A stretch of DNA of 64,000 bases from DATFDN01 sp963767645 (GCA_963767645.1 CAVYEW010000010.1:721201-785200); one strand, 5' to 3'. Positions 1 through 8,758 are shown, numbered from the stretch's first letter. Notes: a model not told the origin generated them from the sequence alone. Made by a program: numbers and translations.

Positions 1-1025
1 CCGTCTCACTCCGCGCCGAGCTCGCCGTGGTCAGCGACCCGGCCTGTTTCGCGGCGCTGCGCCAAGCGCTTGCCGGCACCGGGATCGAGGTCGGGGCGGG
101 GCGGGAGGCGGTGATCGAGGCGGCTTCGCGTCCGGCGGACTGGACGATGGCGGCGATCACCGGCGCCGCCGGCCTCGCCTCGACCCTGGCCGCCATCCGC
201 CGCGGCGCCTGTGTTGCGCTCGCCAACAAGGAGGCGCTGGTCTGCGCCGGCGAGGTGATGCTGCGCGCGGTGCGCGAGGCTGGCGCCCGGCTGCTGCCGG
301 TCGATTCCGAGCACAACGCGATCTTCCAGTCGCTCGCCGACGGCAATCACGGCGCGGTGGAGCGGATCGTCCTGACCGCCTCGGGCGGCCCGTTCCGCAC
401 CGCGAGCGTCGAGGAGATGGCCCGCGCAACGCCAGAATCGGCGCTCAAGCATCCGGTCTGGTCGATGGGCGCCAAGATCTCGATCAACTCCGCCACCTTG
501 ATGAACAAAGGGCTGGAGGTGATCGAGGCGGCGCGGCTGTTCGATCTGCCGGAGACGGCGATCGACGTGCTGGTGCATCCGCAGTCGGTCGTCCACGGCC
601 TGGTCTGCTATCAGGACGGCAGCGTGCTCGCCCAGCTCGGCGCCCCCGACATGCGCATCCCCATCGCGCACACCCTGGCCTGGCCGGGGCGCCTGCCAAC
701 GGCGGCGCGCCGGCTCGATCTGGTCTCGGTCGCCCGGCTGGAGTTCCTGCAGCCCGATCCGGTGCGCTTCCCGGCCCTGCGCATGGCGCGCGAGGCGCTG
801 CGCGCGGGCGGCGGCGCGGCGACCATCCTGAGCGCGGCCAACGAGATTGCAGTTGAAGCATTTCTCGCCCGGAGGATCGGTTTCCTCGACATTGCGGCCA
901 CCGCCGAATCGGTGCTGGACCGGATGGGCGCCCTGCCGGTCAATACGCTGGAGGAGGTCGTGGCCGTGGACCAGGCCGCGCGCCGCATCGCCGAGGAGCG
1001 GATCGCCTCGGCGCGCGCGGCATGA
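1..1025 (+). CDS. dxr: 1-deoxy-D-xylulose 5-phosphate reductoisomerase (5' partial)
   Basis: The gene is open from the window edge (reading VSLRAELAVVSDP), so the N-terminal NADPH-binding fold is largely missing. It catalyses the second step of the MEP isoprenoid pathway, DXP to MEP, in the cytosol. What remains contains the family core: ALANKEALVCAG, LLPVDSEHNAIFQ (metal/substrate ligands), LTASGGPFR, HPVWSMGAKISINSATLMNKGLEVIEA and the C-terminal helical domain with LSAANEIAVEAFL. It ends 31 bp before rseP, the usual alphaproteobacterial neighbour, and is probably co-transcribed with it. Identification is secure. Confidence 0.97.
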   Translation, partial: VSLRAELAVVSDPACFAALRQALAGTGIEVGAGREAVIEAASRPADWTMAAITGAAGLASTLAAIRRGACVALANKEALVCAGEVMLRAVREAGARLLPVDSEHNAIFQSLADGNHGAVERIVLTASGGPFRTASVEEMARATPESALKHPVWSMGAKISINSATLMNKGLEVIEAARLFDLPETAIDVLVHPQSVVHGLVCYQDGSVLAQLGAPDMRIPIAHTLAWPGRLPTAARRLDLVSVARLEFLQPDPVRFPALRMAREALRAGGGAATILSAANEIAVEAFLARRIGFLDIAATAESVLDRMGALPVNTLEEVVAVDQAARRIAEERIASARAA

Positions 1026-1056
1026 TAGGATGACCCTCTAGACTCTGAAGGCTCGC

Positions 1057-2160
1057 GTGCTCCAGACCGTTCCCGAATTCGCCCGCACCGTCGTCGCGTT
1101 CCTGGTCTGCCTGGGCGTGCTCGTGTTCATCCACGAGCTCGGGCACTACTTGGCGGCCCGCTGGCGCGGGGTGCATGTCGAGGCGTTCTCGATCGGCTTC
1201 GGCCAGGCCGTGACGAGCTGGGTGGACCGGCGGGGGACGGTCTGGAAGATCGCCTGGATTCCGCTGGGCGGCTACGTAAAGCTGCACGGGCAGGAACGGC
1301 TGGAGGATCTTCCGCCCGAGCGGCGGGCCTTGCGCATACCTGGACGCAGCTTTCAGGAGAAATCGGTCGGCTCCCGCGCCATCGTGGTCGCCGCGGGGCC
1401 GGCGGCGAATTTCCTGCTGACCGCCATGCTGTTCTTCGCCCTGTTCGCCACGTTGGGCCGCCCGGTCGCGCTGCCGGTGGTGACTGACGTGCTCCCCGGT
1501 TCGGCGGCCGCCAAGGCCGGGCTGACCGCGCAGGACAGGGTGGTGGCGATCGACGGTGCGCCGATCGCCACCTTCGAAGCGTTGCAGGCTGCCGTCGGGG
1601 CGCACCCGGGGGCGCCGATGAGCATGCTGGTCCATCGCGACGGGGCGGACCGGACCGTCACGGTGACGGTGGGAACGCATGACGAGAACGGCCGCAAGGT
1701 CGGCCTGCTCGGCATCAAGGGCGGGGTGGTGGAGTATCGACGGGAATCAATTCCCGGCGCGCTGTGGGGCGGGGTGGCCGAGACCTGGCGCGTGACCGCC
1801 GAGACCGTACGTGGTCTCGCCCAGATGGTAAGCGGCCATGGCGGCGCCGGAGAGATCGGCGGGCCGCTGCGCATCGCGCAACTCTCGGGCGAGGTGGCGG
1901 CCCTCGGAGTGGCGAGCTTCATCTCGTTCGTCGCCGTGCTGTCGGTCAATCTGGGCCTGATCAACCTGTTCCCGATCCCGGTCCTGGATGGCGGGCACTT
2001 GTTATTCTACGTCTTCGAGGCGATCCGCGGCCGCCCGCTGCCGCTCCGCGCGCAGGAATACGGCGTCCGCGCCGGACTGGCGCTGTTGGTCGGGCTGATG
2101 GTGTTCGCGACCTGGAACGACCTTAGCCATTTCGGTCTGTTCCGCTGGGTCACGGGGTGA
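1057..2160 (+). CDS. rseP: RIP-type zinc metalloprotease RseP (site-2 protease)
   Basis: This 367-aa inner-membrane intramembrane protease cleaves anti-sigma factors or signal-peptide remnants. The zinc motif HELGH lies in the first membrane segment (about residues 26-30). The third ligand site NLFPIPVLDGGH is near residue 310. A PDZ domain (VLPGSAAAKAGLTAQDRVVAIDGAPI) lies between them. The start is a GTG at 1057, 31 bp after dxr. In most alphaproteobacteria rseP is followed by bamA and the lpx genes; here an IS110 element follows after 43 bp, so the usual operon is cut. Confidence 0.96.
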   Translation: MLQTVPEFARTVVAFLVCLGVLVFIHELGHYLAARWRGVHVEAFSIGFGQAVTSWVDRRGTVWKIAWIPLGGYVKLHGQERLEDLPPERRALRIPGRSFQEKSVGSRAIVVAAGPAANFLLTAMLFFALFATLGRPVALPVVTDVLPGSAAAKAGLTAQDRVVAIDGAPIATFEALQAAVGAHPGAPMSMLVHRDGADRTVTVTVGTHDENGRKVGLLGIKGGVVEYRRESIPGALWGGVAETWRVTAETVRGLAQMVSGHGGAGEIGGPLRIAQLSGEVAALGVASFISFVAVLSVNLGLINLFPIPVLDGGHLLFYVFEAIRGRPLPLRAQEYGVRAGLALLVGLMVFATWNDLSHFGLFRWVTG

Positions 2161-2203
2161 GTCCGACCCTCCCCCAAGGGGAAGGGGAGAGCTTGGCCCG
2201 CAC

Positions 2204-3451
2204 CTAAACAGAAACCTCACGCCTTGTGAGGGGGGCAAGGGTGCAGGTGAATCCGAGCTTCGCGATTTGGCGGACGAGGCGGTTGGCCTGCGCTTCTGGC
2301 GAGGTGCGGCGGAAGTGATCGGTGCCGAGATCTTGGTAAAGCGTGCCCTCGCGGAGCATGTGGTAGGCGGCGGTGAGGATGGAGGCGGCGACGGCGCAGA
2401 TCGCCTTCTTGGGTCCGCGCCGGTGGCACAATCGCTGGAACTGGGCTTGCAGGTAGCTGGCTTTCTTGTGGCTGGCGGCCCAGGCGCACTGGATCAGGGT
2501 GGTCTTGAGCCAGGGCGCGCCCTTACGCAGGCGGGTGGAGCGGCGCTTGCCGGCGCTCTCGTCGTTGCGCGGGCACAGCCCGGCCCAGGAGATCAGATGT
2601 CCCGCAGTCGGGAACCGGCTCATGTCGGTGCCGATCTCCGAGACGATCACCTGCGCGGTCAGGTCACTGACGCCGGGGATGGTCCGCAACAGCCGCACCG
2701 CTTCCCGGAAAGGGTCGAGTTCGCGATCCACCTCCGCGTCGATCTCGGCGATGGCGCCATCCAGCGCATCGATCTGGCGCAGGTGCAGGCGCAGCAGGAA
2801 ACGATGGCGCTCGGTGATCCGGCCCTGCAGCGCGGCCCGCAGCTTCTCGGGGGGCGCCTTGACGCCGCGCTGGACCAAGGCGAGCAGCCGGTCCGGGTCG
2901 CGCTCGCCCGCGATCAGCGCGGCCAGGATGGCACGGCCAGAGACGCCCATGATCTGGCTCAGCACCGAGCCGAGCTTGAGGTTGGCGTCCTCCAGCGTCT
3001 TTTGCAGGCGCTGGACATGGCTGGCCTGCTCGCGCACCAACTGCTTGCGGGTGCGCAGCAGCGCCCGCATCTCCTGGGTGGATGCCTCGGGCACGAAGCT
3101 GGGGCGGATCAAGCCATGCGCCAGCAGGTCGGCCAGCCAGAGCGCGTCGGCCACGTCGGTCTTGCGGCCAGGCACGTTCCTTACATGCGCGGCGTTGGCC
3201 AGGATCAGCGTGAATTCGCCGTCCGAGAGGATGTGCCAGACCGGCTTCCAGTAAACCCCAGTCGCTTCCATCGCGATATGAGTGCAGCCCCACTCGGCGA
3301 GCCAGGCGGACAGCGCCAGCAGCCCCGGCGTCGTCGTATCGAACGTGCGAACGTCGGTCTTGATCGCATCAGCACTTGCCAGACGGACCCCGACGACCAC
3401 CGTGTCCTTATGCACGTCAAGCCCCGCGCAACGCGGGTAGAGAACGTCCAT
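2204..3451 (-). CDS. IS110 family transposase (DEDD recombinase)
   Basis: The protein has 415 aa from the ATG at 3451 (MDVLYPRCAGLDVHKDT); an in-frame ATG 16 codons upstream is less likely. The N-terminal RuvC-like DEDD domain shows GLDVHKD (first Asp), IAMEATGVYWKPVW (Glu) and KTDVADALWLADLLAHGL (Asp). A coiled region follows (RKQLVREQASHVQRLQKTLED). The C-terminal domain contains TIPGVSDLTAQVIVSEIGTDM and WAGLCPRNDESAGKRR with the conserved serine. Length and architecture match intact IS110 transposases, so the element may be active. A 233-nt non-coding stretch precedes it. Confidence 0.95.
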   Translation of the reverse strand: MDVLYPRCAGLDVHKDTVVVGVRLASADAIKTDVRTFDTTTPGLLALSAWLAEWGCTHIAMEATGVYWKPVWHILSDGEFTLILANAAHVRNVPGRKTDVADALWLADLLAHGLIRPSFVPEASTQEMRALLRTRKQLVREQASHVQRLQKTLEDANLKLGSVLSQIMGVSGRAILAALIAGERDPDRLLALVQRGVKAPPEKLRAALQGRITERHRFLLRLHLRQIDALDGAIAEIDAEVDRELDPFREAVRLLRTIPGVSDLTAQVIVSEIGTDMSRFPTAGHLISWAGLCPRNDESAGKRRSTRLRKGAPWLKTTLIQCAWAASHKKASYLQAQFQRLCHRRGPKKAICAVAASILTAAYHMLREGTLYQDLGTDHFRRTSPEAQANRLVRQIAKLGFTCTLAPLTRREVSV

Positions 3452-3684
3452 GGCTGCCTCCCTCTGTCGCGCCGCCGACGCAGGGCACCCCTGGATCAAA
3501 GTCTAAACAACGCGCTCCCGAGCCTTGCGGCCCCTGGCGCAATCGGGGGTGCTTCGGATGCCCTGGGTCCAACTAATACGCGGGCTCGCTCGCACCATAG
3601 AAGAAGCCGACCTCTCCGCCGACGGCCGGCACACAATGCCACAGGTTTCATCCCCGGCGGGTCGGCCATTCCGATGTAGAACTA
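3452..3684 (-). ncRNA. Candidate IS110 bridge-RNA region (5' non-coding end)
   Basis: IS110-group elements carry a structured bridge RNA in the non-coding left end upstream of the transposase. This 233-nt stretch holds no convincing gene, lies upstream of the transposase start and runs to the element edge, which is the expected place and size. No loop assignment to target or donor sequence was possible by eye, so this is inference from family knowledge plus position. Confidence 0.3.
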
Positions 3685-3851
3685 ATACCAACCCGCCTGA
3701 TGACTGCCCATCCCCGCTGCTCGGACCCCTCCCCCAACCCCTCCCGCAAGGGGAGGGGAGGCTTTCGGGGGCGCGCTTCTCCCCTCCCCTTGCGGGAGGG
3801 GGCCGGGGGGAGGGGCCAGCGCGATGGGTCAATGATTAGGCGGGCTGGTAT
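3685..3851. repeat. 167-bp palindromic MITE-like element with REP core
   Basis: The two ends are imperfect inverted repeats of about 25 bp. The left end reads ATACCAACCCGCCTGATGAC; the right end in reverse complement reads ATACCAGCCCGCCTAATCAT, both continuing into a CCCATC-like stretch. The centre holds two facing copies of a CCCTCCCGCAAGGGGAGG-type palindrome. There is no coding content. It directly abuts the IS110 element. Another palindromic unit (CCCCCTCCCCTTGCGGG) follows at 3857-3875. Confidence 0.55.
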
Positions 3852-3878
3852 AAATCCCCCTCCCCTTGCGGGTTGGAG

Positions 3879-4929
3879 CTAGGGGACGGGCGAGCATGAC
3901 CACTCGGTCCTGAAGCCCTCGAACCACGCCGGAATGCGCTTGATGTCCGTCAGCAAGTCCGGCGGCAGGGCTGCGTTGCCCGCAAGCGAGACGGTATCCA
4001 CCAGATTCCCGAAGCGCTGTTCGATGGCTCGCGCAATCGTGGCGTGCGTGCCGACTGCGGTGAACAGATCCACGACCCCGTCGGGAATCTCGCGGCTCAT
4101 CTCCGCCCACTTCCCCTCCTTCGACATCGCATTCAGCCTGCGTCCCAAATCCCCCAGCCCATGCGCCTCCAGCACCGGCCAATAGCCCGGCGTGGAGCCG
4201 TAGAACGCGATCCGGCCGCGTGCCACCTCGACCATCCGCGCCGTCTCCTCCTCGTCCCGCCCGGTGGCGATGAACCCGCCGTCGGCGATCTCGAAGTCGG
4301 CGCGGTCGCGCCCGGTGCGTGCGAAGCCTTCGGCAAGCCGGGGCATCACCTCGTGCTCCAGATAGCGGCGCGTGCAGAAGCCGTGCAGGCGCACCCCGTC
4401 CGCCACCTCGCCGGCCAAGCGCAGCGAATGCGGGCCGACCGCGGCGAGCGTCCCGGGACCTTCCCCATGTTCCACGACGGCGGCACGAAATAGGGCGGCA
4501 TCAGCGTGAACGTGTAGTGCCTGCCCTCAAAGCGCAGCCGCTCCCCGGTCTGCCAGCTTGTCCAGATGGCCCGCAGCGCCTGCACGTATTTCCGCAGGTG
4601 CGGGGCCGGGGGCGACCAAGGCACCGAGAAGCGGCGCTCGTTGTGCGGGCGGATCTGCGGGCCAAGGCCGAGCACGAAGCGCCACGCGAGGCGATCTGCA
4701 GATCCCAGCCCGCGTTGGCGACCACCATCGGGCTGCGCGGGAAGGCGATAGCGACCGAGGTGGCAAGCTCCGCACGTTCGGTGGCCAGCGCCGCCGGCGC
4801 GTGGGCGAGGAACGGATCATGCTTGTTCTCCATGGTGAGCAGCACGTCGTACCCTGCGGCCTCGGCCTCGCGCGCCGCTTCCGGCACGCGCCGCAGATCG
4901 TCTTGCGGCAGCGCCGTCGCGACGCGCAT
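3879..4929 (-). pseudogene. LLM-class flavin-dependent oxidoreductase, two frameshifts
   Basis: The N-terminal part reads from 4929 (MRVATALPQDDLRRVPEAAR) to about 4690, then continues in a second frame (LGLGPQIRPHNERRFSVPW) to about 4455 and in a third frame (TLAAVGPHSLRLAGEVADGV) to the stop at 3879. Laid against the intact paralogue at 5795-6850, all three pieces align in order over the whole length. Adding one base near 4691 and one near 4452 would restore a protein of about 350 aa. The family are bacterial-luciferase-like TIM-barrel monooxygenases; the substrate is unknown. Its ATG overlaps the stop of the enoyl-CoA hydratase gene by one base (ATGA), so the two formed an operon. Both lesions are single-base and could be sequencing errors. 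Confidence 0.85.
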
Positions 4930-5711
4930 CAGCGCCCCCGGAACACCGGCCGGCGCTTCTCGGCGAAGGCCGCCACCGCCTCACGATGGTCTTCCGACAG
5001 GCCGGTGCGCGCCTGATGCACCGCCTCCATGTCGCACACCCCTTCCAGCGTCTCGGTCTCCGCCGCGTTCAGGTTGCGTTTCATATACCCGTAGGCGAGG
5101 CGCGGGCCGGCGGCGAAGCGCCGCGCCAGCGCCAGCGCCGCCTCGCTGAGCGCCGCATCGTCCACCACCCGGTTCACCAGCCCGATGGCGGCGGCCTGCT
5201 CGGCGTCGATCGCATCGCCGAGCAGATACATCTCCCGCGCCCTGGCCGGGCCGACGAGTTGGGTCAGCAGCCACGCGCCGCCGAAATCGCCCGAGTAGCC
5301 GATGTTGACGAAGGCGGTGCCGAAGCGGGCGGAGCGCGCCGCAATACGCAGGTCGCAGGCCATCGCCAGGCCTAGTCCGGCGCCGAAGGCCGGGCCGTTC
5401 ACCATGCCGATGATGACCTTCGGGTGCCGGCGCATGATCTGCGGCAGCTCGTGCATCCGCGACAGGCGCGCGACGCGCTCCTCGTAGGTCTGCTCGGTGC
5501 GGTTCGCCATGTCCTTCACGTCGCCCCCGGCGCAGAAGCCGCGCCCGGCGCCGGTGATGACGATGGCCCCAACCGAGGCATCCTCGGCCATCCGCGCCAG
5601 ACCCTCCCGCAATCCGCCCAGCATTTGCTGCGACAATGCGTTCAGCCGGTCGGGCCGGTTCAGCGTCAGAATGCCGACGCCGTCCTCGACGGTTTCCAAT
5701 ACGTCCGACAT
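4929..5711 (-). CDS. Enoyl-CoA hydratase/isomerase family protein
   Basis: This 260-aa crotonase-fold enzyme acts on an acyl-CoA in the cytosol; the substrate is not predictable. It begins MSDVLETVEDGVGILTLNRPDRLNALS. The first oxyanion-hole segment is ITGAGRGFCAGGDVKDM and the second is GMVNGPAFGAGLGLAMACDLRIAA; SARFGTAFVNIGYSGDFGG follows with the usual acidic position replaced. It is translationally coupled to the frameshifted LLM gene downstream and divergent from an intact LLM paralogue, suggesting that flavin oxidation and beta-oxidation-like steps act on one compound. Confidence 0.92.
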   Translation of the reverse strand: MSDVLETVEDGVGILTLNRPDRLNALSQQMLGGLREGLARMAEDASVGAIVITGAGRGFCAGGDVKDMANRTEQTYEERVARLSRMHELPQIMRRHPKVIIGMVNGPAFGAGLGLAMACDLRIAARSARFGTAFVNIGYSGDFGGAWLLTQLVGPARAREMYLLGDAIDAEQAAAIGLVNRVVDDAALSEAALALARRFAAGPRLAYGYMKRNLNAAETETLEGVCDMEAVHQARTGLSEDHREAVAAFAEKRRPVFRGR

Positions 5712-5794
5712 AGCTCTTCCCCTCTCGGTGGCCGGAGCTTGGCTGGAGCGGTCGGGACAGGCAAGCTCGCCGCCGGCCTGGATGGGAGAGCGTC

Positions 5795-6850
5795 ATGCGG
5801 GTGTTCACGCCGCTGCCGATGCGCCACTGGCGCGACGTCGCTCCGGCCGCGCAAAAGGCCGAGGCCGCCGGATTTGACGCGCTGATGACCGTGGAGCTGG
5901 GCCACGACGTGTTCACGCCGCTCGCTTTCGCGGCGCTTGCCACAGGGCATGTCGAGCTGACTCCTTCGATCGCCGTCGCCTTCCCGCGCAGTCCGACGGT
6001 GACGGCGATGCAGGCCTGGGATCTGCACGCGAACTCGGCGGGCCGCTTCGTGCTCGGCCTGGGCAGCCAGGTGAAGGGACATAACGAGCGGCGCTTCGGC
6101 GTCGCCTGGACCGCCCCGGCGCCCCGCCTGCGCGACTATATCGGCGCGCTGCGTGCGATCTGGCGCTGCTGGGAGACGCGCGGCCGGCTCGACTACCGAA
6201 GCGAGCATTACACGCTGACCCTCATGACGCCCGACTTCTCGCCCGAGCCGACCGGGCTGCCAATGGTGCCCGTCACTGTCTCGGCAGTGGGCGAGGCGAT
6301 GCTGCGCATGGCGGGCCAGTCCTGCGACGGCGTGCGCCTGCACCCGATCTGCTCGCGCAAATACCTGGAAGAGGTATGCCTGCCGAACCTGCACACCGGG
6401 ATGCGGCGTGGCGGGCGCAAGCGCGAGCATTTCGACGTGCATGGCGGCGGCTTCGTCTGCACCGGCCCCGACGCGGCGAGCGTGGCGGCCGCGATGGAGA
6501 CGGTGCGCGCGCGCATCGCCTTCTACGGCTCGACGCGCACCTATCTGCCGATCCTGGCGCTGCACGGGCTGGAGGAGCTAGGGGCGAAGTTGCACCGGTT
6601 GTCCGTTGCCGGGCGGTGGGCGGAGATGCCGGCGCTGATCTCCGATGACGTGGTGCGCGTCTTCGCCGCCTGCGCCACCTTCGACGGCTTGGCTTCGGCC
6701 ATTGAGCGGCGGTTCGGCGGTGCCGCGGATGCCTGCGACCTCGTGCTTCCGTCCGGCACGCCTCCGGAGCTTGCGCGCGAACTGGTCGCCGACATCAAGC
6801 GCATCCCGCACGAGTTCAGGGGCTTCGCGGCCTGGGAGCCCACGGTATGA
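5795..6850 (+). CDS. LLM-class flavin-dependent oxidoreductase
   Basis: The protein has 351 aa and is a luciferase-like TIM-barrel monooxygenase. Typical segments are KAEAAGFDALMTVELGHDVFTPLAFAAL, IAVAFPRSPTVTAMQAWDL, GRFVLGLGSQVKGHNERRF and GRLDYRSEHYTLTLMTPDF. It resembles the MSMEG_2256-type (TIGR03617) subgroup by recognition. It is a paralogue of the broken gene at 3879-4929 on the other side of the enoyl-CoA hydratase gene. Its last codons overlap the next LLM gene (ATGA at 6847), so the two are coupled. Cofactor (FMN or F420) and substrate are not determinable. Confidence 0.9.
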   Translation: MRVFTPLPMRHWRDVAPAAQKAEAAGFDALMTVELGHDVFTPLAFAALATGHVELTPSIAVAFPRSPTVTAMQAWDLHANSAGRFVLGLGSQVKGHNERRFGVAWTAPAPRLRDYIGALRAIWRCWETRGRLDYRSEHYTLTLMTPDFSPEPTGLPMVPVTVSAVGEAMLRMAGQSCDGVRLHPICSRKYLEEVCLPNLHTGMRRGGRKREHFDVHGGGFVCTGPDAASVAAAMETVRARIAFYGSTRTYLPILALHGLEELGAKLHRLSVAGRWAEMPALISDDVVRVFAACATFDGLASAIERRFGGAADACDLVLPSGTPPELARELVADIKRIPHEFRGFAAWEPTV

Positions 6851-7842
6851 CCCTACCTCTGGACGCGCGCCTGCGCATCGGCGTGCAGACCATCCACCGG
6901 CGGACCGAGCCGGCGAGCACGGATTGGGAGCCGCGCATCGACGAACTTGCGGCGCTGGTCGAGAGCGTCGACCGCGCCGGCTACGACTCGCTCTGGGTGG
7001 GCGACCACATCTCCTTCGCCATCCCGGTCCTCGATCCGCTGCTGCAGCTTGCCCAGGCGGCGGTGGTCAGCCGGCGGCTGCTGCTCGGCACCGGCGTCTA
7101 TCTGCTGCCGCTGCGCCATCCCGCGCCGGTCGCCAAGCAGGTCGCCACGCTCGACCATCTGACGGAGGGAAGGCTGATCTTCGGCGTCGGCGTGGGCGGG
7201 GAGTTCCCTCAGGAATACGCGGTCTGCGGCGTGCCGCTCGCCGAGCGCGGCGCCAGGCTGAGCGAAGGGGTGCAGCTGCTGCGCGAGTTCTGGACCGGTG
7301 CCCCGGTCACGCGCCAGGGCGGCTTCTATGGCGGGTTTCGGGGGGTGGCGCTGCGCCCGGCATCGCGCCAGCCGGGCGGACCGCCGATCTGGTTCGGCGG
7401 TCGGAGCAAGGCGGCACTGCGGCGGACGGCGCGGCTCGGCGACGGGTATCTGTCCTATGTCGTAACCCCGGAGATGTACGCGCGGGCACTGGCCGAGATC
7501 GACGAGGCGGCAAGCCAGGCGGAGCGGCATATGCGGGCCTTCGGCACCGGGCATCTGCTGTTCACTCGGCTGGATTCGAGCTTCGAGGCGGCATTGGACG
7601 CGGCCTCCGCGGCGCTGTCGGTGCGTTATGCCATGGATTTCCGCAATCCGGCGCGACGCTACTGCGCTCTAGGGACGCCGGCGCAGGTCGCCGAGCGCAT
7701 CCGCGCCTTCCACGAGGCCGGGGTGCGTCATGTCGTGCTGGACTTCGTCGGGCCCTACGAGGAACGCGATCGACAGATCGCCTGGTTCGCGGCGGAAGCG
7801 ATGCCGAGGCTGTCAGATCTCACCGGTACTCCGGCCTGTTGA
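6847..7842 (+). CDS. LLM-class flavin-dependent oxidoreductase (second type)
   Basis: The protein has 331 aa and is a luciferase-like monooxygenase only distantly related to its upstream neighbour. Diagnostic stretches are DELAALVESVDRAGYDSLWVGDHISFA, LLLGTGVYLLPLRHPAPVAKQVATLDHL, GRLIFGVGVGGEFPQEYAVCGVP and PPIWFGGRSKAALRRTARLGDGYL. The start overlaps the previous stop by 4 bp (ATGA). With the hydratase and the other LLM genes it forms a probable catabolic cluster whose substrate cannot be read from sequence. Confidence 0.9.
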   Translation: MTLPLDARLRIGVQTIHRRTEPASTDWEPRIDELAALVESVDRAGYDSLWVGDHISFAIPVLDPLLQLAQAAVVSRRLLLGTGVYLLPLRHPAPVAKQVATLDHLTEGRLIFGVGVGGEFPQEYAVCGVPLAERGARLSEGVQLLREFWTGAPVTRQGGFYGGFRGVALRPASRQPGGPPIWFGGRSKAALRRTARLGDGYLSYVVTPEMYARALAEIDEAASQAERHMRAFGTGHLLFTRLDSSFEAALDAASAALSVRYAMDFRNPARRYCALGTPAQVAERIRAFHEAGVRHVVLDFVGPYEERDRQIAWFAAEAMPRLSDLTGTPAC

Positions 7843-7968
7843 GCCCGAGCTCGTTCCGGCCGGAGCGAAGCGGAGAGCCGGAATCCACCTTGGATTGCCG
7901 CTTCCGCGGGAACGGCAAGCGGTTCAGCGTGCTCCGAAAACACCATAGCGGGGAAAGTCGCCCGCAAT

Positions 7969-8307
7969 TCAGAATGGCAGCCGCATGGTCCTGAGGTGTA
8001 CTGCCGACGCGATCTCTTCCGCCATCGGCGAGAGCGGTATGAGGACCCGAAGCGCCTCGCGGAGCGTTGCGTGAACTGAGTTCCACGTCTGATCGGTAAT
8101 AGGCGTCGTCACGAACCCGTCAGGGGCACGGGTGATGGTGTAGACTGGCGCTGGTTCGCAGGTTCTCGGCGAGAGCCATAGCCGCTCGGCTCCCGTACCG
8201 CCTACGCGATCGATCTCAAGGTCCCAACCGGCGCACAACGCCCATCCTTCGGCGAGACAATGTTCGGCGGGAGTGAAGCTTCGCTCGGGCAGCATCGTTT
8301 TCAGCAT
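7969..8307 (-). CDS. Hypothetical protein
   Basis: A 112-aa protein that I do not recognise. It has no signal peptide, membrane segment or cysteine motif of note (HCLAEGWALCAGWDLEIDRVGGTGAERLWL, then PAPVYTITRAPDGFV and a helical C-terminus EALRVLIPLSPMAEEIASAVHL). Composition is protein-like and the frame is undisturbed. It is isolated: about 125 bp follow the LLM cluster, convergent, and over 200 bp lie upstream. Confidence 0.55.
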   Translation of the reverse strand: MLKTMLPERSFTPAEHCLAEGWALCAGWDLEIDRVGGTGAERLWLSPRTCEPAPVYTITRAPDGFVTTPITDQTWNSVHATLREALRVLIPLSPMAEEIASAVHLRTMRLPF

Positions 8308-8524
8308 ACAGCAAGATGCACGAGCACGGCGTTCCGTTTCGTCTGATTGAAACAGTCTCGGCGATTTGATTCAATCCGTCTCTCGCGAGGGGAGGCATCG
8401 AGGCTCGCTAAACTGCTGCGTGTGAAACTGAAACTTCTGGCTACCGGCAATCTCCGTTGCTGTGATCCGTCATTTCCACGGAAACGGGCATTCAGTTGCC
8501 GGAAACAACTGGCGCCGAACCATC

Positions 8525-8758
8525 CTACACCGAAAGGTCGAGCAGTGATCCGCGTGGCATGACGCCGGTTGGAGCGGACGCGCCTTGTGACGGCAATTGC
8601 GGCGCAACCGCAGGAGCGGCGGACTGCGACTGCGAGCTGAAGCCGAACGGGCGCAGCGCCAGGCCAGGCTGTACGGTGCCGAACCCAGCCTTCAGCACGG
8701 AGGCCGAGAAGGCGGAGAGGGAGGCCGAGGACAACATGCTCAGGATCATCCATCGCAT
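8525..8758 (-). CDS. Small putative secreted protein
   Basis: A 77-aa frame. It begins with a short hydrophobic, serine-rich segment (MRWMILSMLSSASLSAFSASVL) that could be a signal peptide, followed by a Ser/Gln/Pro-rich tail (SSQSQSAAPAVAPQLPSQGAS). Third codon positions are GC-rich, as in neighbouring genes. The opposite strand is also open, so the call is tentative. Confidence 0.4.
   Translation of the reverse strand: MRWMILSMLSSASLSAFSASVLKAGFGTVQPGLALRPFGFSSQSQSAAPAVAPQLPSQGASAPTGVMPRGSLLDLSV

Larger units (their letters stand above)
2190..3684 (-). mobile_element. IS110-family insertion sequence (ends approximate)
   Basis: One transposase gene fills most of the element. There are no obvious terminal inverted repeats, as is normal for IS110. 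The left limit must fall between the rseP stop (2160) and the transposase stop (2204). The right limit is probably just before the palindromic element that begins at 3685. The element sits among GC-rich palindromic repeats, a favoured target type for this family. Exact ends cannot be fixed from one copy. Confidence 0.7.

Noticed and set aside
3700..3815. GC-rich palindromes as a rho-independent terminator
   Set aside because: They lack T-tracts on either strand and recur elsewhere as paired units, so they fit a repeat family better, although they may stop transcription incidentally.
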